NCBI GenBank assembly: GCA_025331435.1
Contig: JAIWNI010000060.1
Coordinates: forward strand, 123,191-187,190
DNA length: 64,000 bases
Origin: Choanephora cucurbitarum
Taxonomy: Eukaryota; Mucoromycota; Mucoromycetes; Mucorales; Choanephoraceae
Direction of reading: 5' to 3'
Shown here: positions 48,616 through 59,266 of the stretch, in pieces
How positions within the stretch are numbered: position 1 is the stretch's first letter
Layout of the letters: the number at the start of each line of letters is the position of its first letter
Program-made: the position numbers and the translations under genes
The notes under the pieces: model-generated
What the model was told of the DNA's origin: nothing
Database searches by the model: none
The model's input: the letters and a program-made list of their open reading frames with translations, nothing else

Positions 48616-51080
48616 ATGGCACCCAAGAGAAAGAGTCAAGCTTCACACTCAAAGCGTACTAGAAGACCTAGTCAAAGTAAGCATACCGTTTAAAAAAAGG
48701 GTGTTTTAGTTTTAACCGTCTCTATCATAGCAAATGAAGAAGTGGTTGTCAAACGAGTCGCCAAAGTTGTCATTCCAGTACGACGACCTTCTAAAACACC
48801 CATAGAAGAAAACCCTATCGTTCCACCCCTCACAACACCTGAAACAACAAACACCAATACTGACCCACCTGTCCTTAGTGCCGTTGCAGCACGAAGAGCA
48901 GCAATGCAGTCTGGCACCTACAAACCTGCTATCATCGAAGACACTGAACATCAAGATACGATCGAAGAGACATCAGACCATGAGGAGACAACAGAAGGTA
49001 TCGAACTCAAGAGCATCACCGATGACGAACAAGAGGATCGTGTGCTTTCACCCATCAGTCGACCTTCCACTCCTCCACCTAAACCTTTACCCAAGATAGC
49101 CAAAGTGTAACGTAGCTTCTTTTGATTCATTCTTTTTCTATCTCACACTTTTTTGTATAGTCCAGCTTATTTGGATCATCGTTCAGTCAGTCGATTTACA
49201 CCTACCGTCAATAACAGCTGTATCATCAATCAAGAAGATGAGACCTATTTATTTATTGGGTTACAAAAGGGAGAACATGTCTTGTTTATGGGCCAAGTCT
49301 CTGTGGCGCCCTTGTTTGGATCGATTTCGATAGCTGGTGCAACCCTTTCATCAGGCCGCCCCATTCCCTACACGAGTCCAACAGATGAATTGCCAGTCTC
49401 ATTCTATCCTGTCTTTTCACCACGTACACATTCACTTTTGTCAATCGCCTCAGTCCCACTGGAAACAGCCTCAATACAATCGGATCATGATATCGAGGAA
49501 CTTGACGATTGTCTGCTCCAGGCCGTCTTTGAAGAACTCAAGGACATGACCCTGTTTGAGGCTGTGGTCGTCATCAAGAGTCTAGAGCGATCCGGGTTAG
49601 ATCAAATGCAGGAAGCCATGGGCACCTTTAACAAATCACTTACACAACTGACACGTAAAGAATACAAGAAGAAATCACAGGCAGTCCATCTGTTGCCTGG
49701 TTTCCAACCTATCCTGGAACCTACAGCCGGTGTCAAGGCCCTTCAGATTGAATCCAGTTGGTCTTCACGTGTAGATGTGTCACTGACAGCAGCCACTGAA
49801 CGCCAAGGTCCGGTCGTGAGTGTGGTCTGTGGTGCAAAAGATATGGGCAAATCGTCCTTTAGTCGATATCTGATCAATCGATTGCTATCCAAATACAAAC
49901 ACGTTGCCTATCTCGAGGCCGATGTAGGCCAAAGTGAATTCACACCCTCGGGACTTCTCTCCCTTCATTATCTCCAGCAACCTATCCTAGGCCCACCCTA
50001 TACACATCAACACCTTCAGCCTGAACGCAGCTTCTTTTTCGGTGCCAGTTCACCTCGAAGTCATCCAGACTACTATCTCGATTGTCTCTCGAGTCTGGTA
50101 GATCACTGGCGAGCCGATCAAGAGCGTGTACGGGATCAACAAGCCGAGTCTAGCTGGATCCCTTTGGTCGTCAATACTCAGGGATGGATTTCGGGTGTAG
50201 GCTATCATCTGTTGTTGAGTCAGATTCAAAAGATAGAGCCGACGGACATCTTTGCCATGCGCCACCCCATGTACGACTATAAGAATCTACCTTCTACCTT
50301 TGCCATGGATGTGATGCCTGTCTCAACCGAAGCATTTAAGGTTGCCAAAGAGCCAGCTGTGTTACATCAGCTAGATTGTGTATTACAAGATGCCACCGTG
50401 GTCACTTTAGCAGACGCCTTTTCCTCGATACAACAACGTGAGATGGCGCTTGCTTCCTATTTCTATCAGACAGAGATGGATTCTATGGTGCCTCAATGGA
50501 AGTTTAGTTCACCTCTGATAGCCAGAGTCCCTTGGATGGTTGATTGGCGACAGAGTCTACAGGCTATCTGGGTGATTCATGAAGAAGTCAAGTTGAATGA
50601 ACTGTTCTATGCTCTCAATGGTAGTCTTGTCGGCCTCTTGGGTCATCTTGATCCCCCTGCTAAAACCAGTCCAAATTTAGAGGCATTTGTAAGTGATGAT
50701 CAAACATGTCATTCTCATTTCTTACCCATTGTATGTAGACACCACCTAACTATCGAAATACACAAGAACATCCTTTACCTTCCTGTCAAGAAATGACCTG
50801 TTATGGTTTAGGTATCATTCGAGCCATTGATCCAGCACAACATGCGCTATTGATATTGACACCATTACCATTAAAGACATTGGAGAAGGTGACGATGATC
50901 ATGAAGGGTGAACTTCAATTACCGTTATGGGCAATGCTCGATCGTCAATTGGAGAAGAATTCAGGGGTTGCTAATGTGCCATGGGCTAAGGTGCCATATA
51001 TAACTAAGGAAAGTACTGAAGGTGCAGGTGCTAATGCACTTCGAGTAAGACGTAATTTATTGCGTCGATCGCAAGCTTAA
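48616..51080 (+). CDS. GRC3: GRC3/NOL9 polynucleotide 5'-hydroxyl kinase
   Basis: Phosphorylates RNA 5'-OH ends during ITS2 removal from pre-rRNA (with the Las1 nuclease) and acts in the nucleolus. Four exons join in phase to 768 aa: 48616..48676, 48731..49106, 49161..50688, 50739..51080. The first ~140 residues are basic and then acidic (K-R-K, R-R-P-S; nuclear-targeting and disordered). A beta-rich N-terminal domain follows. The P-loop G-A-K-D-M-G-K-S is at about 370-377, then Y-L-E-A-D-V-G-Q-S-E-F-T-P-S-G, typical of the Clp1/Grc3 family, and W-I-S-G-V-G-Y. The C-terminal domain opens T-C-Y-G-L-G-I-I-R-A and ends in a basic tail. Length and tail favour Grc3/NOL9 over Clp1, which is shorter. 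An unspliced read-through of exon 3 would end at 50796 and is not favoured. Confidence 0.92.
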
Positions 51081-52363
51081 TAAAAACGGAAATTCTCTAG
51101 AAATTCTGATGGAGTCTCCCCCCCTTTTTTTTTCCTTTTATTCTTGAATATTCTATTTCTATAACTTTCTTCATGCATAAATATAGAAATAGACTTTATT
51201 TTAAATTGACTATTGATTTGAATAGGATTTTCTATTTTTTTTGTAATTATAGACATGGTAGAGTAGGATGGGTAAAAAGGGTAATAGACTTTTATTGTCA
51301 TGTCAGACCACCAAAAAAATAAATAAATAAAAAAAAAGGGTATGAAATGACATCAAGTATTAATAAATCAACTTATTTTTAAGGTTTCTTGATTTCTGAT
51401 TGTTTCAACTGGATAAGATGAACGTGTAAATGAAAATAATCTCTATTGAAATTGTGTCACCAATCTATAGTTGATTTAAGGGAGAGGAAAGTGTAACTGA
51501 AAATAGAAATGTGAAAGTCTTGCTGATTCAAATTTTAATTACTTGTTTCAAAAATAAAGATCGATCGTCGATTGTAAAAAAGAGATTATTTTCTAAGCCC
51601 TTAATGGTATCCCCCCCCTCTTTCTTTTTTAAAAGCCTGCTACACACGTGTACTAAAACGAACAGCTTTCTTAATTTGTTAAAAGAAATGCGCCTGAGTT
51701 GGTTCCTCACCCCCCTCTTTTTCTCTTGTTTTCTAAAAAAACCATTTTTCCTCTCTTTTGACTCCTCATTTTCCTTTTTAAGTATTTGCCCCCTCTAAAA
51801 TGTAAGGGGTGAAATTACCAAAAATAATCACATTGCTTTAAAGTCAAATAAACGCACAAACCCTATCCAATTTATAGTCACGATCGAATGATATCTGTCC
51901 TACCCTTAATCAAGCAAAATAGATTTCATTGTTCACCCTTAAACTTGCTTTTTTTTTTATTTTCTTATGGAGAAACTGGTTTTTATTCACAGAGAAAGAA
52001 AGAGACAACAATCATTTTATTTCTTAAAAAAGAAAGTGACCCCCAACAAAAAAAGAAGGAGGGAAAGATGGAGACTACATAGTTGCCTTTTATGGGTATT
52101 AGGCTAGTTTGCATAGGAACAGGTCTTTTTTTTTTTTGGAGTATTTATTTTAAACATCAAGTTTCACTTTTGTTCGTTCTTTCTCTCGCTTCATTTTTTT
52201 TTCTCTCATTTTTATTTTTTTCTTATTTCAATTCTTTTTAGTGTGGAAATCGTATTCAACAGAACAACATCTTTTTTTTCTTTTATTTCACTCTTTATTT
52301 GATCTTTTAAAAAAAAGAGTGGAAATTTGACAACAATTAACAATAAAACCTATTATTATTATT
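51081..52363. other. Intergenic region, no gene seen
   Basis: About 1.3 kb of AT-rich sequence with C runs and long T runs, especially in the 300 bases before 52364, which look like a leader for the zinc-finger gene. Frames of 60-95 codons are K/F-rich and overlap on both strands. Confidence 0.45.
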
Positions 52364-53462
52364 ATGGAAATACTTGAATTGATCGATAATGAACCTCAAC
52401 TGGGTGAACGTAAAGCACATCCATGTACAATTCCTGGCTGCACTAAATCATTTGGTAAGAAAAGACTGCCTATTGTGATTATCCCATTGACATTTTCCCT
52501 TAAGGCAGACGCTCTGACCTAGCAAGGCATGTCAGAATACACACCAATGAAAGGTAACTCCGCACTCCTTAACATCGACAGACGATTGTCTAACCTTCCT
52601 TTACCAGACCATATGTGTGCCACGAGCCAAAATGTGGAAAAGGCTTTATTCAGGTAAATCTCTTGAGAGATGAAATAATATCAATAACCTAAGGAAAGTA
52701 GCTCTCTGCATTGAAAGTTCATTTACGAACACATTCAGGTGAAAGACCTCATCAATGTGAATATGAAGACTGTGGTAAATCCTTTGGTGACAGTAGTTCA
52801 TTAGCCAGACACAGGTAAAGCAATACATGATTTCAGTTAGCATGATTATTCATGATGTTTATAGACGCATTCATACAGGAAAACGACCTTATAAATGTAA
52901 TTTTGATGGATGCAACAAATACTTTGCCAGAAAGATCATCATGACAAAACATCAAAGACAGGCTCATGATGCAAGCAGTAAACGATCTTCTCTGCAGTGG
53001 AGACCATTGAATGAGATGTTACTCTCTGGTAAAAAGAAGAGGAACAGCAGAAAGCTCTCTTGGAGACCACTGGATGAAGTACTACAGGATGGTGCATTAC
53101 TTCAACAGAAACTCAACCAATCAAAATCAGAACTAGAGGAAGAAGAGGATGAAGAGGACGATGATGAGGATGAAGATAGCCTGAAACTACCACAGATCAT
53201 ACCTTCACCTGCTTCACCTGTTCCCTCTGAACAGAGTTCGGCTACCTTAGATGAGGATATCTATAGTCCCATTGACTGTCCACCTATGTTGAAACCAAAC
53301 GATCATTGGTATCCTTCCTTTCATTTCCCTCCTTCCCTTCCTCAACCTCAACCACCACAACAACATACATGGTTACCACCTTTGTGTAAAGAACCTTCTT
53401 ACTATCGATCCTTTCGAGTCAACACCATCTTTTTGAACTGTCAACCTTATGATTTTGTCTAA
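52364..53462 (+). CDS. C2H2 zinc-finger transcription factor, four fingers
   Basis: Five exons join in phase to 298 aa: 52364..52454, 52505..52553, 52608..52653, 52702..52814, 52865..53462. Four adjacent C2H2 fingers span about residues 21-145: C-T-I-P-G-C with H-V-R-I-H; C-H-E-P-K-C with H-L-R-T-H; C-E-Y-E-D-C with H-R-R-I-H; C-N-F-D-G-C with H-Q-R-Q-A-H. The linkers are T-N-E-R-P, S-G-E-R-P and T-G-K-R-P. Small introns interrupt the finger region repeatedly. Downstream are two near-repeats, L-Q-W-R-P-L-N-E-M and L-S-W-R-P-L-D-E-V, then a Glu/Asp run of about 20 residues and a Pro-rich tail. A sequence-specific nuclear DNA-binding protein is inferred. The target is unknown. Confidence 0.88.
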
Positions 53463-54220
53463 GCATTACTCATTCCTCTCATTTTAAATTTGCGCGCCTA
53501 ATTTCTTCTTCTATATGTCACCCAAACCTTCCTTTTTTGAATATCTCTCTATCCTATGCTTTATATCTCTCTCTATGCCCAATTTTAAGAAAATAAATTT
53601 ATGCGTAACACAAACATCAAATAAAATCTGTCAAATGTGCCTGCATCTTCTTCAAAAAAAAAAAAAGGGTCATGATTTAAAGTTCAATTGTTTAAAATCA
53701 TAAGGAACACCGCATAGATTAAAAAGAAAGAAAGAAAGAAGACTTATCCAATCAGATGAGCTTGTTTTCTTGACTTAAAAAAAATGATCCATTGATAAGT
53801 TTATTGTATTTCCAAGTATACTTCTGACCAATCAACTCACCCTATTTCTCCCTCTGTTCTATACGAGTGCTTTATTAAATTAAGCATTTTATTATGAAAC
53901 AACATTAACTCATTATTTCTATTATTGAATGTGTCTTCAATTCAAATGATTTATTTAAAAAAAGGGTTAAGAAATAGTGTTCATTGTATGAGTTCATTGT
54001 AGTTTTCGATCTCTCCATAAGGATTTCCCCCCCTCTCCTACACTCCTTAAAGTGCCACACTCCTCACACACACACACTGTTTCTTCTTTGCCCTTTATTT
54101 ATTATTTATTTCTTGAACCTTCATCCTCCTTAAAAATTAAGATAAAATAACCCATCTTACTCTCTCTCTCTTTTTTCTTTTTTCTTTTCTTCATTATTTG
54201 TTGTCAACGTTGTCTAGAGA
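53463..54220. other. Intergenic region, no gene seen
   Basis: About 760 bases with a GAAA repeat near 53725, a short CA run near 54068 and CT-rich sequence before the next start. No gene supported. Confidence 0.45.
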
Positions 54221-55321
54221 ATGAAAAACGATATATGTGCTCATGTCAATTGGCTATCTTCAATGGAATATCAAAAACACCTGATTGAAGAACTCAAGTC
54301 AGAACAAGACCGAGAACGATACACAAAAATCCTAAAGATGTCCAAGACCATTCAACAGAAAATTGAACATCTTCAGAAACGACCTTGGGATATGACCTGG
54401 AGTAATGCATCACGCCAGATCCATCAGAACGCGTATCCAACCTATCATACATTCCACCCATCTTCACAGTCACGACCCAGTTTAGATATCTTGTTTACTG
54501 AATCATGCGATCCAAATGACAGTCCCCCTATTCTATCTCCCCATACGCCCATAGATCAATTAGAAGGAGCACTGTTGGAGGAAGAGAGTGAGAGTGAAGA
54601 AGAATACTGTTCAACCAACATGATTCATATTGCCGTCAGACGCAATGCTTCTTTATTCATGCTACATCAGTTAAAAGAGATACATCAAAAGAACGCATTA
54701 TCTAAAGAAGGTTATCTGACACCACCTCATTCACCACCATTACCCATACCCACTTTACCTCCCATCACACCTGTACATAAGGTAATATCATAAAGACACA
54801 AAGAGACCATTGACTCAAGTAAAAAAGGAGAGATTAGCGATCGAGACAGAGTCTAAAGGGATTACTTAGACGCACCTATCAACTCAATCAATACCATATC
54901 TCCAAAACCAATTCAGTGCCCTTTACACCCCATGGACTCATCTTTAAAGCAGTTCTAGAGACAAGGCAGCCTAAACTATTGTTGAAACTGGTGATTGTAT
55001 CACTCAAAAAGGATACACCCGAAAGTCAAAGAAGGTATGGATTTACCTTTTGTTGGCAAAAGCAAGTACAAGAACGACATCAAGAACATGCCAAGCTGGT
55101 CTTTGCACCTGATTCACTTGTACAAGAAGCACTCTCTAACTGGGTAGATCTTCAGAATGAAGCCAGTCTTATTCAGATGGTAAGTGATGATTCACCTAGT
55201 TGCACATGTAATTAAACTAGAGCAATAGCCTGCCTTAAAAGAAGCAGATGAAATCCTGAGAGAAGGTCGAAAACTTTATATTGTATATGATATAGATCTC
55301 CTGTCATCCTTCAAAGCTTAG
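54221..55321 (+). CDS. Unrecognised 324-aa protein
   Basis: Three exons join in phase: 54221..54781, 54859..55179, 55229..55321. The N-terminal ~60 residues are charged and probably helical (M-E-Y-Q-K-H-L-I-E-E-L-K-S-E-Q-D). A disordered Ser/Pro/Glu region follows with an acidic E-E-E-S-E-S-E-E-E stretch, then a short ordered piece (M-I-H-I-A-V-R-R-N-A-S), then a Pro-rich stretch. The C-terminal ~135 residues appear folded: F-T-P-H-G-L-I-F-K-A-V-L-E-T-R-Q and Y-G-F-T-F-C-W-Q-K-Q. I recognise no family and propose no function. Its last 11 bases overlap the 3' end of the convergent HAD gene. Confidence 0.72.
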
Positions 55322-56455
55322 CTTCTTTATGTAAATCAAGGCCTGTCAATCTTTCTAGCTGTTTGACGGCTTCTAATGAACGACCCATATGGACTTCTAT
55401 GTATAACATGTGAATAATAACACTTTAAAACAATAAAATTTACGTACGAATGGTCGTTATGCCCAATTGATTGGCTGCTCGAAGGTTCATACCGATATCA
55501 TCTAAAAAGATGGCTTCATGAGGTTGAATGCCAATGGTCTCACAAGCCAGTTGATAGATTCTAAGATCTGGTTTTCTTCATTTGTATCGATGTGAGTTAT
55601 CTACTGATATTTAGAGGGCTCTTTCTTACCTTAATCCTATCACACGAGATTCAAAGAAATAGTCAAAGAGAGACTTGAGCTTTTCTGCAGCACCAGCACC
55701 CATGGCTTCTGCTTCTTGAAGATCATCTTCAGGTAAATTAAAGTTATTGGTCAAGGCAGCCAAGATGAAACGACCACTGGCTATTGAGATGATCAGTCCC
55801 CTGTAGTTTGTGTCTATCTTACTTACCTTTCAATCTCTGAAGAGCATGGAAGACATAAGGATCAATAGTGGCTGTCTCACCCATCATGGTAGCAAACAGT
55901 GCTTTACCATCAATTGTGACATCGGGAATGACTTGAGGAATAGCTGATAATAAAAAAAGAAGCTTCGGGTTAGGAGGAGTATTGGCTTGTGAATGGGTGA
56001 TAAAGTCTTACCTTTTCCTGTGGAAGCTAAATAAGATCGATAATGTTCCTTGTTTGAAGGATGAGAGAGTTGTTGACCGAAATCATGATAGAATTCATGC
56101 AATTTGATTTCCCCTCTTTCTAATCTCTATAAAGAGTGTGTCAATGATGGATTTATTTCATCTATAGTATTTGCTTTACTTGAAATGCACCTTGATCACC
56201 TTGTTTTACACTAATATTCAGACCCAAAAAAAAAGATGTTTATTTTTCTCTCTAGAGTATCGATTCTCTTTATCTTACATGGCAACATTGATGTAGTTCT
56301 TTGGTAAGCCATTCTCTTTTTCAAATCGATGTATACCAGCCATAGGGGATCCAACACAGACACCACCTTGATAATAGAAATAAACATTAAATTCCATATT
56401 GCTTCAAATAGGTCTTATTGGTACCTAAATCAAATATGACAGCCTTAAATACCAT
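55311..56455 (-). CDS. HAD-superfamily hydrolase (ACAD10/EPHX2 N-domain-like phosphatase)
   Basis: Eight exons join in phase to 248 aa: 56425..56455, 56279..56366, 56180..56210, 56012..56126, 55827..55943, 55630..55780, 55448..55575, 55311..55396. The four HAD motifs are present: I, V-I-F-D-L-G-G-V with the nucleophilic Asp (the second Asp of DxD is Gly, as is common in this subgroup); II, A-L-T-N-N-F; III, Lys in [16 protein letters not shown]. Motif IV with N-L-R-A-A-N-Q-L-G is characteristic of the small phosphatase domain of ACAD10 and soluble epoxide hydrolase. A helical cap lies between I and II. The substrate is unknown; a small phosphate ester is likely. The start splits motif I with an intron after codon 10. 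Confidence 0.88.
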
Positions 56456-56738
56456 GTTTTTAAGTAAAAGAATGAAAAAATAAGAACCAAAAGAAAAAAA
56501 GGTGCAATTTTACCCAGAAGGTGTTTGAGTTGACTAAGTCTCTTTTCCCAAAGAATGAAGGATTCAATCTCAGCTATTGACACTGGATCAAATTGACAGC
56601 CTCTCTCTCTATAAATCCAACACACACAATTTTTCTTCTTATCAACAGCCTTCCTCTCAAATGATCCTCTACATTCATTCTACACTGTGTCCTCTAAATT
56701 GTTTTATTCTGATCCAATTATAAAATACTACGATTGAT

Positions 56739-57347
56739 CTAAGCTTCAGTCTTTTCAGCCTTCTTGTTGGCACGACGTTCACGAAGAGCCTTGTTCTTGG
56801 CACGAAGGACTTCAGCTTGTTCAGCAAGAGTCTTGGCACGGACCTTTTCAGCCTTAGCCTTATGAATGTGTTCCATCAAGACACGCTTGTTCTTGAAACC
56901 GTTACCCTTGGACTTGAGGTAAAGAGAGTGGTAAAGGTGCTTATCGATCTTACCAGCTTCTCTGTACTTGGCAAGCAAACGACGGAGGACACGCATACGA
57001 CGCATCCAGATAACTTGAGTACGCATACGGGCATCAGCAGTACCCTTTCTCTTACCGTAACCCATGTGACGACCGTTGCGCTTGGCAGCAGCACGTTCAA
57101 GGACACGGAAACGAGATTGAGAGATCTCGGGCTTACGGATGATCAAACCGTCCTTGACGAGCTTACGGATGTTGGCACGAGAGTTGGCATTGGCGATTTC
57201 GTTGACTTCGTTAGGGTCTAACCAGATCTTGCGTTGACCACACTTGAGGACAGAGGCAGCAAGACGCTTTTGAACAAGAAGACTAACCCTATAGAGTCTA
57301 TATAAGAATCACAATGAATGATGAAAGTTGGGGGGTTTGTCTTACAT
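56739..57347 (-). CDS. RPL19: 60S ribosomal protein L19 (eL19)
   Basis: Large-subunit ribosomal protein, 183 aa. Exons are 57346..57347 and 56739..57288. The first coding exon is just the bases AT; the G of the start codon is the first base of exon 2, giving [11 protein letters not shown]. The rest matches L19 closely: [60 protein letters not shown]. The C-terminus is a long basic helix. Codon use is far more GC-rich at third positions than in its neighbours, as expected for a highly expressed gene. The intron is 57 bases. Confidence 0.96.
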
Positions 57348-59264
57348 GATGTATGGGTTCTATAAAAGAGAGAGAGAGAGAAAGAAGTTGAAAGAATGGG
57401 TTAAAGAGTTGCTTTAAAATTTTTTGATTGTGACGCCCTTTTTTTTTTAATTTGAGATAGACAAACATCTTTATGAATGAGAATAGGGTAAAACAAGACC
57501 AATTCGATGGATGGAATACAGCAGGTAGATCTGTTGAGTATGACAGTGGTTCTTAACAAAGTTCATAGCATAATGTGGTATTTTGGTGAACTCAATCAAG
57601 GATACAAAACAAATAGAAAGGAGTAAAATTCGAGTTACACAGAATCGATTCATTCTTTTGTAATAAAGTACCTGAGGAATTAAAGTATCCTCTGCTAAAC
57701 AAAATGGCCTTCTTTGTCTTTCCCAATGGAGAAAACCTTGCCTTTTTGCATTAATAACAGAAGAATAAAGGTTAATTCACTCATTTTATGCCATCTTCTT
57801 CGGTGCTCTAAACTATCCAATGTTGCTTTGACATCGTTAGGGATGATCAAATTAGAGGGGGAAGTGCCTTCATCATTCATTTTCTTTTTAAACTTGCATA
57901 ATGTGAATTTTTTTTTTGCTGATTTATTGTTTAGATAGAGCAGATAAACCGTCTTTTCTGTCATTGTAAAAAGCAAGTTTACACTTATAGCCAACCTATG
58001 AATATTACTCATTTTTTCAAGTTTATGTATATGCAAGATTTGCTAGTAAGGAGTTATGAAATTGATATTGTTTGAAATAATGAATTGTCATTCAAAATAC
58101 CATCATGTGTTTATTGTTGGCTGTATGACAAAATCAAAGGAAAGTGAAATCAAATCAATCTTCATCAATACATATTTCCCTACTCAATGTTACTGCTTAG
58201 ACAGATTAACATACATGATACTATGTCAATACAGTGTAAGCCAAACGAGAGCAAAAGAATTAAGAAACGTTGCTAATAGGATACTTTTTTGAAAAAGGTC
58301 ATGAAACAAAAAGAGTATAACATTATCAACATGGTTAAAAAAAACTTTTGAAACAAAGAAATAAGCTTCACTAATGAGAATTAATAAACGTAGTAAACTT
58401 GCTAAACAACATGCTGCTTAATGCAGAAAACGTCATTATAGAAAAAGAGGAGAGAAAGTTGAAAGATTAGACTTTGTTTTGAGCTAAAGCGTAGCACGAT
58501 GGGGAGCACTGTGGAGATTTTAAAGCCCTAGACTGTGCCCACATACATACTGATGTCTAAGCATGCGTTTGTCCCCATTGCCTGAACAGAACAGTAAATA
58601 AATCGCTTATCATTTTTTTTACCCCTGAACGTAATGCATCATCAGAAACCTTTAAACAAGGGCTTATTAAGTTGAAACATGCGCCATAAATTGTTCTTTT
58701 TCTTTTGAAACTATCTTGCTTTTATAGAGTTAGTCACTCGCTTGAAGAAAGTCTGATTTAATATAAGAGTAGTAATTCTTTCACTTGGAGATTGGTTCAA
58801 GCGCTAAAACGTCATTCGATTTAAGAGTATGCTCACTATAAGAGTGTATTTCTCAAGAATATGAGTTAGTGTATCAGACACGAAAATACAATAAACTACG
58901 ATCAGAAAAGTTACAATTAAGATCTACATAATCCTGGAAGAGCGAAAAGAGAGAGAGAGCAAGTTCTTTATTATCCAACGTGTGTGTCTAATTAATAGGA
59001 GATGGGCTGGATGAATTACAGTGAAGTTACTATGCTAACTCTGATCCATCTTGAGCCAATGACAGACTGTAAAGGGGATCAAGAGTCTTAAGAGCGACAA
59101 GCGTTGTATGAATAAATCAATCTCATATTAACTCAACTCAATAGACTATAAGTCAAGTACTGAGCCACAGCTATGTCTAAGTGCACTTTCTGCTTGAATA
59201 AAGCTATTGCACGTGCCATATACTAGCATATCGACATAACAATGAAGATTGAAGCTACCCGTAA
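57348..59264. other. Gene-poor region left of the mariner element
   Basis: About 1.9 kb. A 113-codon minus-strand frame (57695..58036) is listed separately. Between about 58380 and 58690 the plus strand carries coding-like pieces broken by stops (L-A-K-Q-H-A-A, then C-R-K-R-H-Y-R-K-R-G-E; G-E-H-C-G-D-F-K-A-L-D; C-V-C-P-H-C). These look like a decayed gene or transposon, unidentified. The far right should be the 3' flank of the Gypsy-type pol gene, but no long terminal repeat was recognised. Confidence 0.35.
57695..58036 (-). CDS. Hypothetical small protein, 113 codons or shorter
   Basis: An open frame in AT-rich DNA. From an internal ATG at 57893 it reads M-N-D-E-G-T-S-P-S-N-L-I-I-P and L-E-H-R-R-R-W-H-K-M-S-E-L, which looks more protein-like than its surroundings; the upstream part is K/F/L-rich. 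It may be a remnant or an exon of a larger gene. No family recognised and no splice partner found. Confidence 0.25.
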   Translation of the reverse strand: MHIHKLEKMSNIHRLAISVNLLFTMTEKTVYLLYLNNKSAKKKFTLCKFKKKMNDEGTSPSNLIIPNDVKATLDSLEHRRRWHKMSELTFILLLLMQKGKVFSIGKDKEGHFV

Positions 59265-59266
59265 TA

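Noticed and set aside
50689..50796. The read-through C-terminus of GRC3 ending at 50796.
   Set aside because: A GTAAGT donor at 50689 and TAG acceptor at 50738 restore the conserved GRC3 C-terminal domain in frame.
56817..57221. A 134-codon plus-strand frame.
   Set aside because: It is the antisense shadow of ribosomal protein L19, long only because L19 has strong codon bias.
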